From: Clostridiales bacterium
GTDB taxonomy: Bacteria; Bacillota; Clostridia; Saccharofermentanales; Saccharofermentanaceae
Length of the DNA: 53,377 nt
Reading direction: 5' to 3'
Assembly: GCA_017617525.1 (NCBI GenBank)
Contig: JAFZWA010000004.1
Coordinates: 1-53,377, forward strand
In this document: in pieces, positions 1 through 6,818 of the stretch
Layout: each line of letters opens with the position of its first letter
Numbering within the stretch: position 1 is the first letter of the stretch
The notes under the pieces: model-generated
What the model saw: the letters and a program-made list of their open reading frames with translations, nothing else
Told to the model about the DNA's origin: nothing
The model's database searches: none
Program-made: the position numbers and the translations under genes

Positions 1-474
1 CACGGCAACATCTGCAGATCGCCGATGGCTGAGTTTGTTTTAAAAGATATGGTCGAGAAACTCGGGATCTCCGAGTCATTTCATATCGAGTCGCGTGCGA
101 CGAGTACGGAGGAGATCTGGAATGGTGTAGGAAATCCTGTATATCCGCCGGCCAGGGACGAAATGAAGAGGAGAGGCCTCGGAAAAACTCCGTATACGGA
201 CTTTTCGAAAAAGAGGGCTCAGCAGCTCCGCTATTCCGAGTACGATGAGTATGACTTCCTGATCGGGATGGACAGCATGAATATGCGAAATATCGAGCGC
301 ATGACCGGACACCAGAGAGGTGATGGAAAGATCTGGAAGCTTCTCGAGTTCTGCGGCTCCGGAAAAGATGTCAGTGATCCCTGGTACACAGGGCGTTTCT
401 CTGAGGTCTATGACGAATGCGTGGAGGGTTGCGAAGGACTTTTGGAGTATCTTCGTGAACAAAAGATACTTTAA
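1..474 (+). CDS. Low-molecular-weight protein-tyrosine-phosphatase (5' truncated by window edge)
   Basis: The frame is open from base 1 and reads HGNICRSP before the first internal ATG at 25. This is the C-x5-R P-loop signature of the LMW-PTP family, and the nucleophilic Cys would be the codon just before base 1, so the gene starts outside the window. The general-acid motif is visible as DPWY near the C-terminus (SDPWYTG), at the family's usual distance. The enzyme hydrolyses phosphotyrosine (or phosphoarginine) on cytoplasmic proteins; the substrate cannot be told. About 157 residues are seen, consistent with a full family length of roughly 160. A hairpin follows at 533-559. Confidence 0.9.
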   Translation, partial: HGNICRSPMAEFVLKDMVEKLGISESFHIESRATSTEEIWNGVGNPVYPPARDEMKRRGLGKTPYTDFSKKRAQQLRYSEYDEYDFLIGMDSMNMRNIERMTGHQRGDGKIWKLLEFCGSGKDVSDPWYTGRFSEVYDECVEGCEGLLEYLREQKIL

Positions 475-532
475 TGCAATAACAGGACAAAAAAACGATA
501 TCCGTTTCAAAAATGTTCGCATATAATGATTT

Positions 533-559
533 GGCACACCAAGAGAGGGTGTGCCTTTT
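533..559 (+). terminator. Probable intrinsic terminator after the phosphatase gene
   Basis: Eight-base-pair stem GGCACACC (533-540) with GGTGTGCC (548-555), seven-base loop, followed by TTTT. The T tract is short, so termination may be partial, and the MATE gene starts 55 bases downstream. Confidence 0.6.
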
Positions 560-613
560 CGTGTGCAGCGAAAAGTTCGGCCGCTTTTGTTTTGAGGATG
601 ATAGTAGAAAAGA

Positions 614-1969
614 ATGGCAAATAAGAATGTAACCGACATGACGGTGGGAAATCCTACCCGACATATTCTGAAGTTTACGTTGCCGCTTTTGATCGGTAAC
701 CTTTTCCAGCAGCTTTACAACATGGTGGACTCGATCGTCGTCGGACGTTATGTCAGCGCACACGCGCTTGCTGCCGTCGGCGCCTGCGGTTCTCTGAACT
801 TTCTGTTCTTTTCCTTAAGTTCAGGTCTTTCCGTTGGTATCGGAATCATCGCCGCACAGTATTTCGGCGCGAATGATGAAAAGCAGCTGAAGAAAACGAT
901 CGCGAACTCCATTTATGTTCTTGCTTCCGCAGCGGCCGTCGTTACTTTGATCGGTGTGATCTTCGCGCGTCCGATCCTTCAGCTTCTGCAAACACCTGAT
1001 GTGTATATCAACGACTCGATCGACTATTTCCGCGTGACCTGTATCGGTATCATAGGAGTAGCGTTCTATAACGGCGTGGCGGCACTTCTTCGCGCGGTCG
1101 GAGATTCGAAGACGCCGCTATATTTCCTTATCCTCAGCAGCATCATCAACGTTGGTCTCGACCTTCTTTTCGTTATCTGCTTTGGTATGGGCGTCGTCGG
1201 TGTAGGACTTGCGACGATCATCGCGCAGGCTGTTTCCGCGGTTGTATCCATGATCTACGCGTATCACAAAGTCAGTTATTTCCGTCTGAGCAAAAAGGAC
1301 CTGCATCCGGATGCTTCCATGATTCGAGACTCGTTCCGTCTTGGCGCGCCGGTCGCTTTCCAAAACTCCATGATCGCCGTTTCCTGCATCGCTCTTCAGG
1401 CAGTCGTTAACGGATTCGGTCCGGATGTGGCATCGGCTTATACGATCACGGGAAGGATCGAGCAGCTCGTCCAGCAGCCCTACGGCTCTCTCGGTATGGC
1501 GCTTACATCATACGCGGGACAGAATATCGGCGCGAAGAAACAAGAAAGAGTTGTCGAAGGTTTCCGAAAAGCAACGCTCATCGTTCTCGTATTCTCTTTG
1601 ATCATGCTTCCGCTGTTCTTTTTCTTCGGAAAATACATCTGCGGTATCTTCGTAAAAGAAGAGGCGGCAGACGTTATCGCTCTCGGCGCGAAAGCACTTC
1701 GCATCACAAGTCCGTTCTATTTTGCTCTGGGTATGATCTATGTCCCGCGCGCTGTTTTGAATGGCTGTGGCGATACGGGATTTGCCATGATCAACGGTCT
1801 TACCGAAGTGGTCTGCCGTATCCTTATCTCAAATATCCTCACGCGTATCGCTTTCCTCGATTACTGGGGCATCTGGATCACAACAGGACTTACCTGGGGC
1901 GTGACCGCGCTTGTCTGTGTGGTTCGTTATAAAGGCGGCAAATGGCGATATAAAGCTTTAGAGCATTGA
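614..1969 (+). CDS. MATE family multidrug/cation efflux transporter
   Basis: A 451-residue polytopic membrane protein with about 12 hydrophobic segments. The N-terminus (TLPLLIGNLFQQLYNMVD, then VGRYV and LAAVG) is the typical MATE helix 1 and first loop, and the GAPVAFQNS segment opens the second half-repeat. MATE exporters use a Na+ or H+ gradient to expel drugs and metabolites across the inner membrane; the substrate is not predictable here. Length matches the family (about 450). The ribosome site is weak (AGAAAAG five bases before the ATG). It stands alone between the upstream hairpin and the citrate synthase promoter. Confidence 0.9.
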   Translation: MANKNVTDMTVGNPTRHILKFTLPLLIGNLFQQLYNMVDSIVVGRYVSAHALAAVGACGSLNFLFFSLSSGLSVGIGIIAAQYFGANDEKQLKKTIANSIYVLASAAAVVTLIGVIFARPILQLLQTPDVYINDSIDYFRVTCIGIIGVAFYNGVAALLRAVGDSKTPLYFLILSSIINVGLDLLFVICFGMGVVGVGLATIIAQAVSAVVSMIYAYHKVSYFRLSKKDLHPDASMIRDSFRLGAPVAFQNSMIAVSCIALQAVVNGFGPDVASAYTITGRIEQLVQQPYGSLGMALTSYAGQNIGAKKQERVVEGFRKATLIVLVFSLIMLPLFFFFGKYICGIFVKEEAADVIALGAKALRITSPFYFALGMIYVPRAVLNGCGDTGFAMINGLTEVVCRILISNILTRIAFLDYWGIWITTGLTWGVTALVCVVRYKGGKWRYKALEH

Positions 1970-2001
1970 CCTATTTATCCTATATGTGACAGTTCTTTCA
2001 T

Positions 2002-2030
2002 TTCCGAAAGGCAGAGTTCTGTGATATACT
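2002..2030 (+). promoter_or_regulatory. Promoter for citrate synthase (extended -10)
   Basis: TGATATACT at 2022-2030 is an extended -10. A weak -35 (TTCCGA, 2002-2007) lies 17 bases upstream. The ten bases GTGATATACT are identical to those of the promoter at 42922-42950. Confidence 0.5.
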
Positions 2031-2068
2031 AAATATCTGACTATCTTGAGGAAATGGAGGAAATCAAT

Positions 2069-3403
2069 ATGGATGTTGATAAGATTGCGAAATACTCTTC
2101 GAACCAGAAGCCGCTACTTGTTAAGAACGACACGATCGAAGATGCGCTGTTTGAAAAATACGGCGTCAACCGCGGCCTGCGCGATATCAATGGAAAAGGC
2201 GTACTGACCGGACTTACCAGGATTTCGAAGATTGTTTCCTTTACTTCCGGACCCGAGGGCAAACCTGTTCCTTGCCCCGGTGAATTATGGTATCGAGGTT
2301 ATAACATCAAGAAATTGATCGGTGAACTCGGTGAACACGAATTCGGTTTTGAAAAAACCGCGTATCTTCTGCTTTTTGGTGAGAAACCTACGGAAAGCCA
2401 GCTTTTGGAATTCCAGGATATCCTGGATGAGTGCAGATGTCTTCCGACAAACTTTACGCGCGACGTCATCATGAAGGCGCCGAGCGGTGACATCATGAAT
2501 TCCATCACAAGAAGTGTTCTGACTCTTGCTTCGTACGATGATGAATCTACGGCTTCTGATCTGGATATCTCAACCAGACAGTGTATCCAGCTCATCGCAC
2601 AGTATCCGATGCTCGCGGTTTACAGTTATCACGCGTTCAATCACTATGATAACGATCAGAGCATGTATATCCATCGTCCGAGAACAGGAAAGTCCACAGC
2701 GGAGAATTTCCTTTTGATGCTTCGTCCGGATCAGAAGTATACGGCACTTGAAGCAAAGGTTCTCGATGTTGCTTTGATGCTTCATATGGAGCACGGCGGC
2801 GGAAACAACTCGACATTTACGACACGTGTCGTAACCTCTTCCGGTTCGGATACATATTCCGCCATGGCTGCCGCAATGTCCTCACTTAAAGGACCGAAGC
2901 ACGGTGGCGCGAACATTAAGGTCGTTCGTATGATGGATGATATCAAAGAGAATGTATCGGATTGGGAAAATCGTGCCGAGATCAAGGATTATCTCATGAA
3001 GATCCTCAACAAGCAGGCATTCGACAAATCCGGACTGATCTATGGTATGGGCCACGCGGTATATTCCATGAGCGATCCTCGTGAAGAAGTCCTGAACTCC
3101 TTTGTTGAGGCTCTCGCGAAAGAGAAGGGCATGGAGAGAGATTATATCCTCTACAAGAACGTTGAAGAGCTGGCTCCGGAAGCGATCGCCGAGACTAGAA
3201 AGATCTTTAAGGGTGTAAGCCCGAACGTGGACTTTTACAGCGGCCTTGTCTATAAGATGCTCGACATCCCGCCGGAACTTTATACACCGCTCTTTGCGAC
3301 TGCTCGTATCGTCGGCTGGAGTGCTCACCGTATCGAGGAAATGATCGGAATGAATAAGATCATCCGACCGGCATATAAGAGTGTCATGGAAGTACGTGAG
3401 TAA
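2069..3403 (+). CDS. Citrate synthase
   Basis: A 444-residue protein of the citrate/2-methylcitrate synthase family, condensing oxaloacetate with acetyl-CoA to citrate in the cytoplasm. Diagnostic segments are PGELWYRGYN, the catalytic His region LMLHMEHGGGNNS, the substrate-binding GMGHAVYSMSDPR and the C-terminal SAHRIEE. It is the long clostridial form (about 445-450 residues). I chose the ATG at 2069 because GGAGG (2056-2060) sits eight bases before it; the earlier in-frame ATG at 2054 has its purine run only two bases away. A strong terminator follows at 3427-3463. With the malic enzyme at the right end it suggests a partial, biosynthetic TCA route to 2-oxoglutarate and glutamate. Confidence 0.93.
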   Translation: MDVDKIAKYSSNQKPLLVKNDTIEDALFEKYGVNRGLRDINGKGVLTGLTRISKIVSFTSGPEGKPVPCPGELWYRGYNIKKLIGELGEHEFGFEKTAYLLLFGEKPTESQLLEFQDILDECRCLPTNFTRDVIMKAPSGDIMNSITRSVLTLASYDDESTASDLDISTRQCIQLIAQYPMLAVYSYHAFNHYDNDQSMYIHRPRTGKSTAENFLLMLRPDQKYTALEAKVLDVALMLHMEHGGGNNSTFTTRVVTSSGSDTYSAMAAAMSSLKGPKHGGANIKVVRMMDDIKENVSDWENRAEIKDYLMKILNKQAFDKSGLIYGMGHAVYSMSDPREEVLNSFVEALAKEKGMERDYILYKNVEELAPEAIAETRKIFKGVSPNVDFYSGLVYKMLDIPPELYTPLFATARIVGWSAHRIEEMIGMNKIIRPAYKSVMEVRE

Positions 3404-3426
3404 GGAAAACCTTGTTATACCGAACT

Positions 3427-3463
3427 AAAAGAACCGGTTGAATTGAAATCAGCCGGTTCTTTT
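3427..3463 (+). terminator. Intrinsic terminator of the citrate synthase gene
   Basis: Eleven-base-pair stem AAAAGAACCGG (3427-3437) with CCGGTTCTTTT (3453-3463); the 3' arm supplies the U tract. Confidence 0.85.
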
Positions 3464-3529
3464 GATATTATCGTGCTATGGGAGAAATAAAGTAAAACGC
3501 TCTTTGTAGTGCGTTTTTGGAGGTTGTGT

Positions 3530-5161
3530 ATGAAGTTAAGGCGTTGGGGGCGTGTCTTTAGCTCAATTTTGGTTCTCTCATTTTTGCTTGCCGGCTTTGT
3601 TTTTCCGATGCTTGGAAGCCGAGTAGAAGCGTCTGCGCAAAACGCGCGTATGACACCGATTGCAGGTACTTCTGTTTCAGTTGAAAACTATAGTTTTTTC
3701 GGAGGCGTCGCTAAGTTTGATCTTCGACTCAGCGGATGTTCGGATTATCAATCAGCAGACCTTTCCGTTACTTTTTCCAGAAATTGTGCAATTCCTAACG
3801 GGGGACGAAACGCTGGATATCATTCTCCTTCGATAAGTTCAAATTCGACTGCCTACTTTACAGACAGAAAGACGCTCAAGATCACTACCATCGACAGGTA
3901 TGCATTGAAAGGGGAAAATGTGATCTCTGTCGAAGCTACGGTCAACCAGGAAGTTACTGTCAGTTCTGCGGAAGTAACTGCGGCGGTTCCGAAGAGTGAA
4001 GTAAAGATCAACCAGGAATATACGATCAATGGTGATCCGCAGTGGAATTGCGTGAGCTTCGGATACTACAATATGCGTGGTACCGTGGAGATGAAGGTTA
4101 CCAAGATATATGAGAAGAGCGGAAAAGATGTGGCTTTCGAAGTCTATGACGGTGGAAACACCATCAATATTTATGTGAAGACAAAAGATCTGTCGCCGCT
4201 TACGGATATGACGATCTGTATGGAGATCGTCTCCGATGGTGAAACGAATCTGGGATTGAATTATCCGAATTATTCGTACATTTCTCCGACACCCACTCCT
4301 ATCCCGACGTCGACGCCGACTCCTATCCCGACATCAACTCCGACCCCGGAGCCGACAGCTACCCCGACTCCTATGCCGATAGTGGAAACTACTGTTGAAA
4401 CGACAGTGGCTCCGACGGCAACTCCGAAGCCGACCATTACGCCGACTCCGGTTCCTGAGACTTCGGAGACATCAGAAGAAACTACTTCGGAAGAAACATC
4501 TGAAACAGAGCCGCTCGTGATCGCACCGGTGACTTCGGAAACGGAGCCATCAGATACGGAGCCGAGTGAAGAGCCGACTACATCGGAGACGAAAAAGGCC
4601 GTAGTAAGAGCTTCCGCTTCGTCGGATGATTCAACGGATTATTCCACATATATCCTTCTGGGCATTCTGTTTATTCTTGTGATACTTGTTTATCTGAGAT
4701 ACAGCCATCTGGCAAAAAAAGAGATGCCGTTTCCGGAGATCTGTAAGAACTTTATTCCCGTAGGCGCGGTCGTCGAGAAGGTCAAGTCATTAAAGAAAGC
4801 AAAAGAGCCGGATCCGGATGAACCGAAGCCGGAGGTCATGAATGGTTATCTTCAGAAACCGACGGTCGGTGCGGCAGCTGCACGTGCAGTACGTCCGGTG
4901 CGCTCGAATGTATCGGGAACGGAGAATCAGCCGAAAACTGAGAATGCAGAAAAAACAGAGCAGAAGCCCGCTTCAGATTCACCCGCTCCGCAAAGACCGG
5001 GAAGAAGAGCGATGGCAACTAATACAGACCCGGCGCTTGCCGAGATGGAGAGAAGACAGAAGATCATGGAACAGGAAATGAACCAGCTGTTTTCCAATAA
5101 GAACAAGATGAAAACTGATCTGCCGAATGAGAGCGGAGAAGGAAGTGTACCGAATGACTGA
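3530..5161 (+). CDS. Stalked single-pass surface protein A (unknown ectodomain, conserved cytoplasmic tail)
   Basis: A 543-residue protein with no recognised family. An N-terminal signal peptide (about 1-35: KLRRWGR followed by a hydrophobic run) leads to a beta-rich ectodomain (about 40-250). Then come a Pro/Thr stalk with PTPTPIPTS-type repeats (about 253-330), an acidic Ser/Thr/Glu segment, one membrane helix (about 373-392, YILLGILFILVILVYL) and a basic cytoplasmic tail ending in a predicted coiled coil (EMERRQKIMEQEMNQLF). The topology is outside head, inside tail. GGAGG (3519-3523) six bases before the ATG at 3530 decides the start; the earlier GTG at 3509 has no ribosome site. It overlaps the next gene, its paralogue, by 8 bases. 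The tail could bind a cytoplasmic partner; the function is unknown. Confidence 0.75.
   Translation: MKLRRWGRVFSSILVLSFLLAGFVFPMLGSRVEASAQNARMTPIAGTSVSVENYSFFGGVAKFDLRLSGCSDYQSADLSVTFSRNCAIPNGGRNAGYHSPSISSNSTAYFTDRKTLKITTIDRYALKGENVISVEATVNQEVTVSSAEVTAAVPKSEVKINQEYTINGDPQWNCVSFGYYNMRGTVEMKVTKIYEKSGKDVAFEVYDGGNTINIYVKTKDLSPLTDMTICMEIVSDGETNLGLNYPNYSYISPTPTPIPTSTPTPIPTSTPTPEPTATPTPMPIVETTVETTVAPTATPKPTITPTPVPETSETSEETTSEETSETEPLVIAPVTSETEPSDTEPSEEPTTSETKKAVVRASASSDDSTDYSTYILLGILFILVILVYLRYSHLAKKEMPFPEICKNFIPVGAVVEKVKSLKKAKEPDPDEPKPEVMNGYLQKPTVGAAAARAVRPVRSNVSGTENQPKTENAEKTEQKPASDSPAPQRPGRRAMATNTDPALAEMERRQKIMEQEMNQLFSNKNKMKTDLPNESGEGSVPND
4588..5105 (+). repeat. Copy 1 of an intragenic duplication (stalk end, membrane helix and cytoplasmic tail)
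   Basis: This segment of surface protein A gene is closely matched by 5914-6438 in the next gene, including long identical DNA tracts. Examples are GCTCCGCAAAGACCGGGAAG near 4984 and 6316, and GAGATGGAGAGAAGACAGAA near 5042 and 6374. The preceding ectodomain coding regions do not resemble each other. Confidence 0.85.
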
Positions 5162-6518
5162 TACGCGTAGAAACAGATTTATATGTTTGTTTATATGCAT
5201 ATCTCTGTGCTTTTCTATGCTTTTGCTCATTCCATCTCTTGCTACCGATGTTTATGCGGCCGCATGCTATATAGATGATTATGGTAACGAGGATGACGAT
5301 CACGGGTATTTTACATTCGTGACCAAGGGATATAAAGAAGGCGATTCTTTACTGGCTTCGTTTGAATTATCCAAGGATTATTTGCCTTCTGATTCGTTCT
5401 CGTATTCGAAGGGAATCGAGTATTACGCATACAGTGGTGAGTACCTCACTGTGAAAGTAAAGGGTAATTCCGGAAATCCCAACGGAAAGTTTACGGTATA
5501 TGTTGCAGAAACGAACATAACGGGTTTTTGGGCGAAACTAAAAGGTCTGTCTATCGTCAGCGGCGATAACCCGACTCCGACGCCGATCCCGACCGATACG
5601 CCTACTCCGACTCCGTTGCCGACAAACACGCCGACACCTTCACCTGCGCCGACAAGTACGCCGACTCCGGTTCCTGTGGTGGAGACTACGCCGGCCACAG
5701 AGTCTGCAACCCCGACGCCTGCCGCGACGGCGACTCCGAAACCTACCAAAACGCCGACGCCCGTACCTGAATCATCTGAAACATCAGAGTCTTCAGAAGA
5801 AACGACGGTTCCGGAGGAAACATCTTCATCAGATCCTACAGTGATCGCACCGGTGCTTTCCGAGACGGATCCGCCTGATACCGGGCCGAGCGAAGATCCG
5901 ACTCCATCTGAAGAGACGAAAAAAGCAGTTGCGAAAGCTTCCACTTCCTCTGATGATTCGACGGACTACTCCACATATATCCTTCTGGGAATACTGTTTA
6001 TCGTTGTGATCCTGATATATCTGAGGTATAACCACCTGGCGAAAAAGGAGATGTCTTTCCCGGATATCTGCAAGAACTTTATTCCGGTGGGAGCTGTTAT
6101 TGAGAAGATCAAGGCGGCGAAGAAAGCCAAAGAGCCGGATCCGGATGAGCCGAAGCCTGAGGTCATGAACGGATATCTGCAAAAGCCGACTGTCGGTATG
6201 GCCGCGGCTCGTGCGATCCGTCCTGTACGTTCAAATGTTTCCGGCGAAAATGCCAAACCGAAACCTGAGAAAAAGGAAGAAAAGCCGGAGACGAAGCCTG
6301 CTCCTTCAGATTCGCCGGCTCCGCAAAGACCGGGAAGAAGAGCGATGGCTCCGAATACGGATCCCGAACTTCTTGAGATGGAGAGAAGACAGAAGATCAT
6401 GGAACAGGAGATGAACCGTTTGTTCTCTGATAAGAACAAGGCAGGGAACATCCTTCCGACAGAAGAGGTTCCGCCGGAAACTAACCCCGATATACCTGAT
6501 CCGAAACCAGAGAATTAA
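5154..6518 (+). CDS. Stalked single-pass surface protein B (paralogue of the preceding protein)
   Basis: A 454-residue protein with a signal peptide (about 1-35, ending DVYA-AA), a short unrecognised ectodomain (about 36-135) that is acidic at its start (DDYGNEDDDHGYF), and a Pro/Thr stalk of PTPTPLPTNT-type units (about 140-205). A Ser/Glu-rich linker, one membrane helix (about 274-294, YILLGILFIVVILIYL) and a cytoplasmic tail follow. From the linker to the tail it is almost the same as the upstream protein (shared EPDPDEPKPEVMNGYLQKP, QRPGRRAMA, EMERRQKIMEQEMN), whereas the heads differ. I chose the ATG at 5154 because GGAGAAGGAAG (5135-5145) precedes it and the hydrophobic signal starts right after; the ATG at 5127 would add nine charged residues. 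Translation is coupled to the upstream gene (8-base overlap). Confidence 0.75.
   Translation: MTDTRRNRFICLFICISLCFSMLLLIPSLATDVYAAACYIDDYGNEDDDHGYFTFVTKGYKEGDSLLASFELSKDYLPSDSFSYSKGIEYYAYSGEYLTVKVKGNSGNPNGKFTVYVAETNITGFWAKLKGLSIVSGDNPTPTPIPTDTPTPTPLPTNTPTPSPAPTSTPTPVPVVETTPATESATPTPAATATPKPTKTPTPVPESSETSESSEETTVPEETSSSDPTVIAPVLSETDPPDTGPSEDPTPSEETKKAVAKASTSSDDSTDYSTYILLGILFIVVILIYLRYNHLAKKEMSFPDICKNFIPVGAVIEKIKAAKKAKEPDPDEPKPEVMNGYLQKPTVGMAAARAIRPVRSNVSGENAKPKPEKKEEKPETKPAPSDSPAPQRPGRRAMAPNTDPELLEMERRQKIMEQEMNRLFSDKNKAGNILPTEEVPPETNPDIPDPKPEN
5914..6438 (+). repeat. Copy 2 of the intragenic duplication
   Basis: Partner of 4588-5105; it encodes the end of the Ser/Glu linker, the membrane helix and the cytoplasmic tail of surface protein B. 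Same orientation, so the pair arose by tandem gene duplication followed by head divergence or head exchange (inference). Confidence 0.85.
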
Positions 6519-6526
6519 GTAAAACA

Positions 6527-6560
6527 AAAGGAGTTGCCATTTCGGCAACTCCTTTGCTTT
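6527..6560. terminator. Bidirectional terminator between surface protein B and tRNA-Glu
   Basis: Twelve-base-pair stem AAAGGAGTTGCC (6527-6538) with GGCAACTCCTTT (6544-6555), five-base loop. The rightward side continues GCTTTTG and the leftward side TGTTTTACTT, so it can serve both converging transcripts. Confidence 0.75.
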
Positions 6561-6562
6561 TG

Positions 6563-6637
6563 TGGTGACCCCAAGGAGAATCGAACTCCTGATTGAGCCT
6601 TGAGAGGGCTCCGTCTTAACCGCTTGACCATGGGGCC
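6563..6637 (-). tRNA. tRNA-Glu (anticodon CTC)
   Basis: On the minus strand the acceptor GGCCCCA pairs with TGGGGTC, followed by A and an encoded CCA. The anticodon stem GAGCC/GGCTC encloses loop CTCTCAA, giving anticodon CTC (reads GAG). The D-arm GGTCAAGCGGTTAAGAC is typical of bacterial tRNA-Glu. The usual Glu isoacceptor has TTC, so this is the less common CTC form. Confidence 0.93.
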
Positions 6638-6669
6638 AGGTCACCACTCACTTTTTAAGTGCATGGAAG

Positions 6670-6698
6670 ATAATACCATAAGATTTTTAGCGGTGCAA
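6670..6698 (-). promoter_or_regulatory. Promoter of tRNA-Glu
   Basis: Minus-strand TTGCAC (6698-6693), 17-base spacer, TATTAT (6675-6670) preceded by TGG, an extended -10. It lies 33 bases before the tRNA 5' end. Confidence 0.65.
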
Positions 6699-6730
6699 GT
6701 GCCTTACGGTGATTTGTCAAAAAAGTCTTC

Positions 6731-6758
6731 TGGACTTATCTTGAAAATGCTATATACT
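6731..6758 (+). promoter_or_regulatory. Tentative uvrA promoter
   Basis: TGGACT (6731-6736), 16-base spacer, TATACT (6753-6758). An alternative is TTGTCA (6714-6719) with TTATCT (6736-6741). Either places the LexA box at 6787 just downstream of the start point, where a repressor would block elongation. Confidence 0.35.
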
Positions 6759-6786
6759 TTATAAAAATTATCGTTTATACTGAAAA

Positions 6787-6800
6787 GGAACATATATTCG
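6787..6800 (+). promoter_or_regulatory. LexA (DinR) operator before uvrA
   Basis: GGAACATATATTCG matches the Gram-positive LexA consensus CGAACATATGTTCG at 12 of 14 positions, with both GAAC/TTC half-site cores. It is 19 bases upstream of the uvrA start codon. uvrA is a classical SOS gene in Bacillus and Clostridium, which supports the call. Confidence 0.7.
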
Positions 6801-6818
6801 AACAAGGAAGAAACACAC

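Noticed and set aside
76..639. A minus-strand frame of 187 codons opposite the phosphatase.
   Set aside because: It runs through the hairpin at 533-559 and into the MATE start, and its translation resembles nothing.
3509..3529. GTG start for surface protein A.
   Set aside because: The ribosome site GGAGG lies after it, and the ATG at 3530 begins a proper signal peptide.
4288..4440. Short-period DNA repeats that could be mistaken for a CRISPR or satellite.
   Set aside because: They are codons for a Pro/Thr stalk (PTPTP units) in one frame, with no unique spacers. The same occurs at 5572-5770 and 17518-17590.
5154..5570. A cohesin domain in surface protein B, by analogy with the protein at 16284.
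   Set aside because: The ectodomain is only about 100 residues and lacks the cohesin strand pattern; only the stalk-helix-tail plan is shared.
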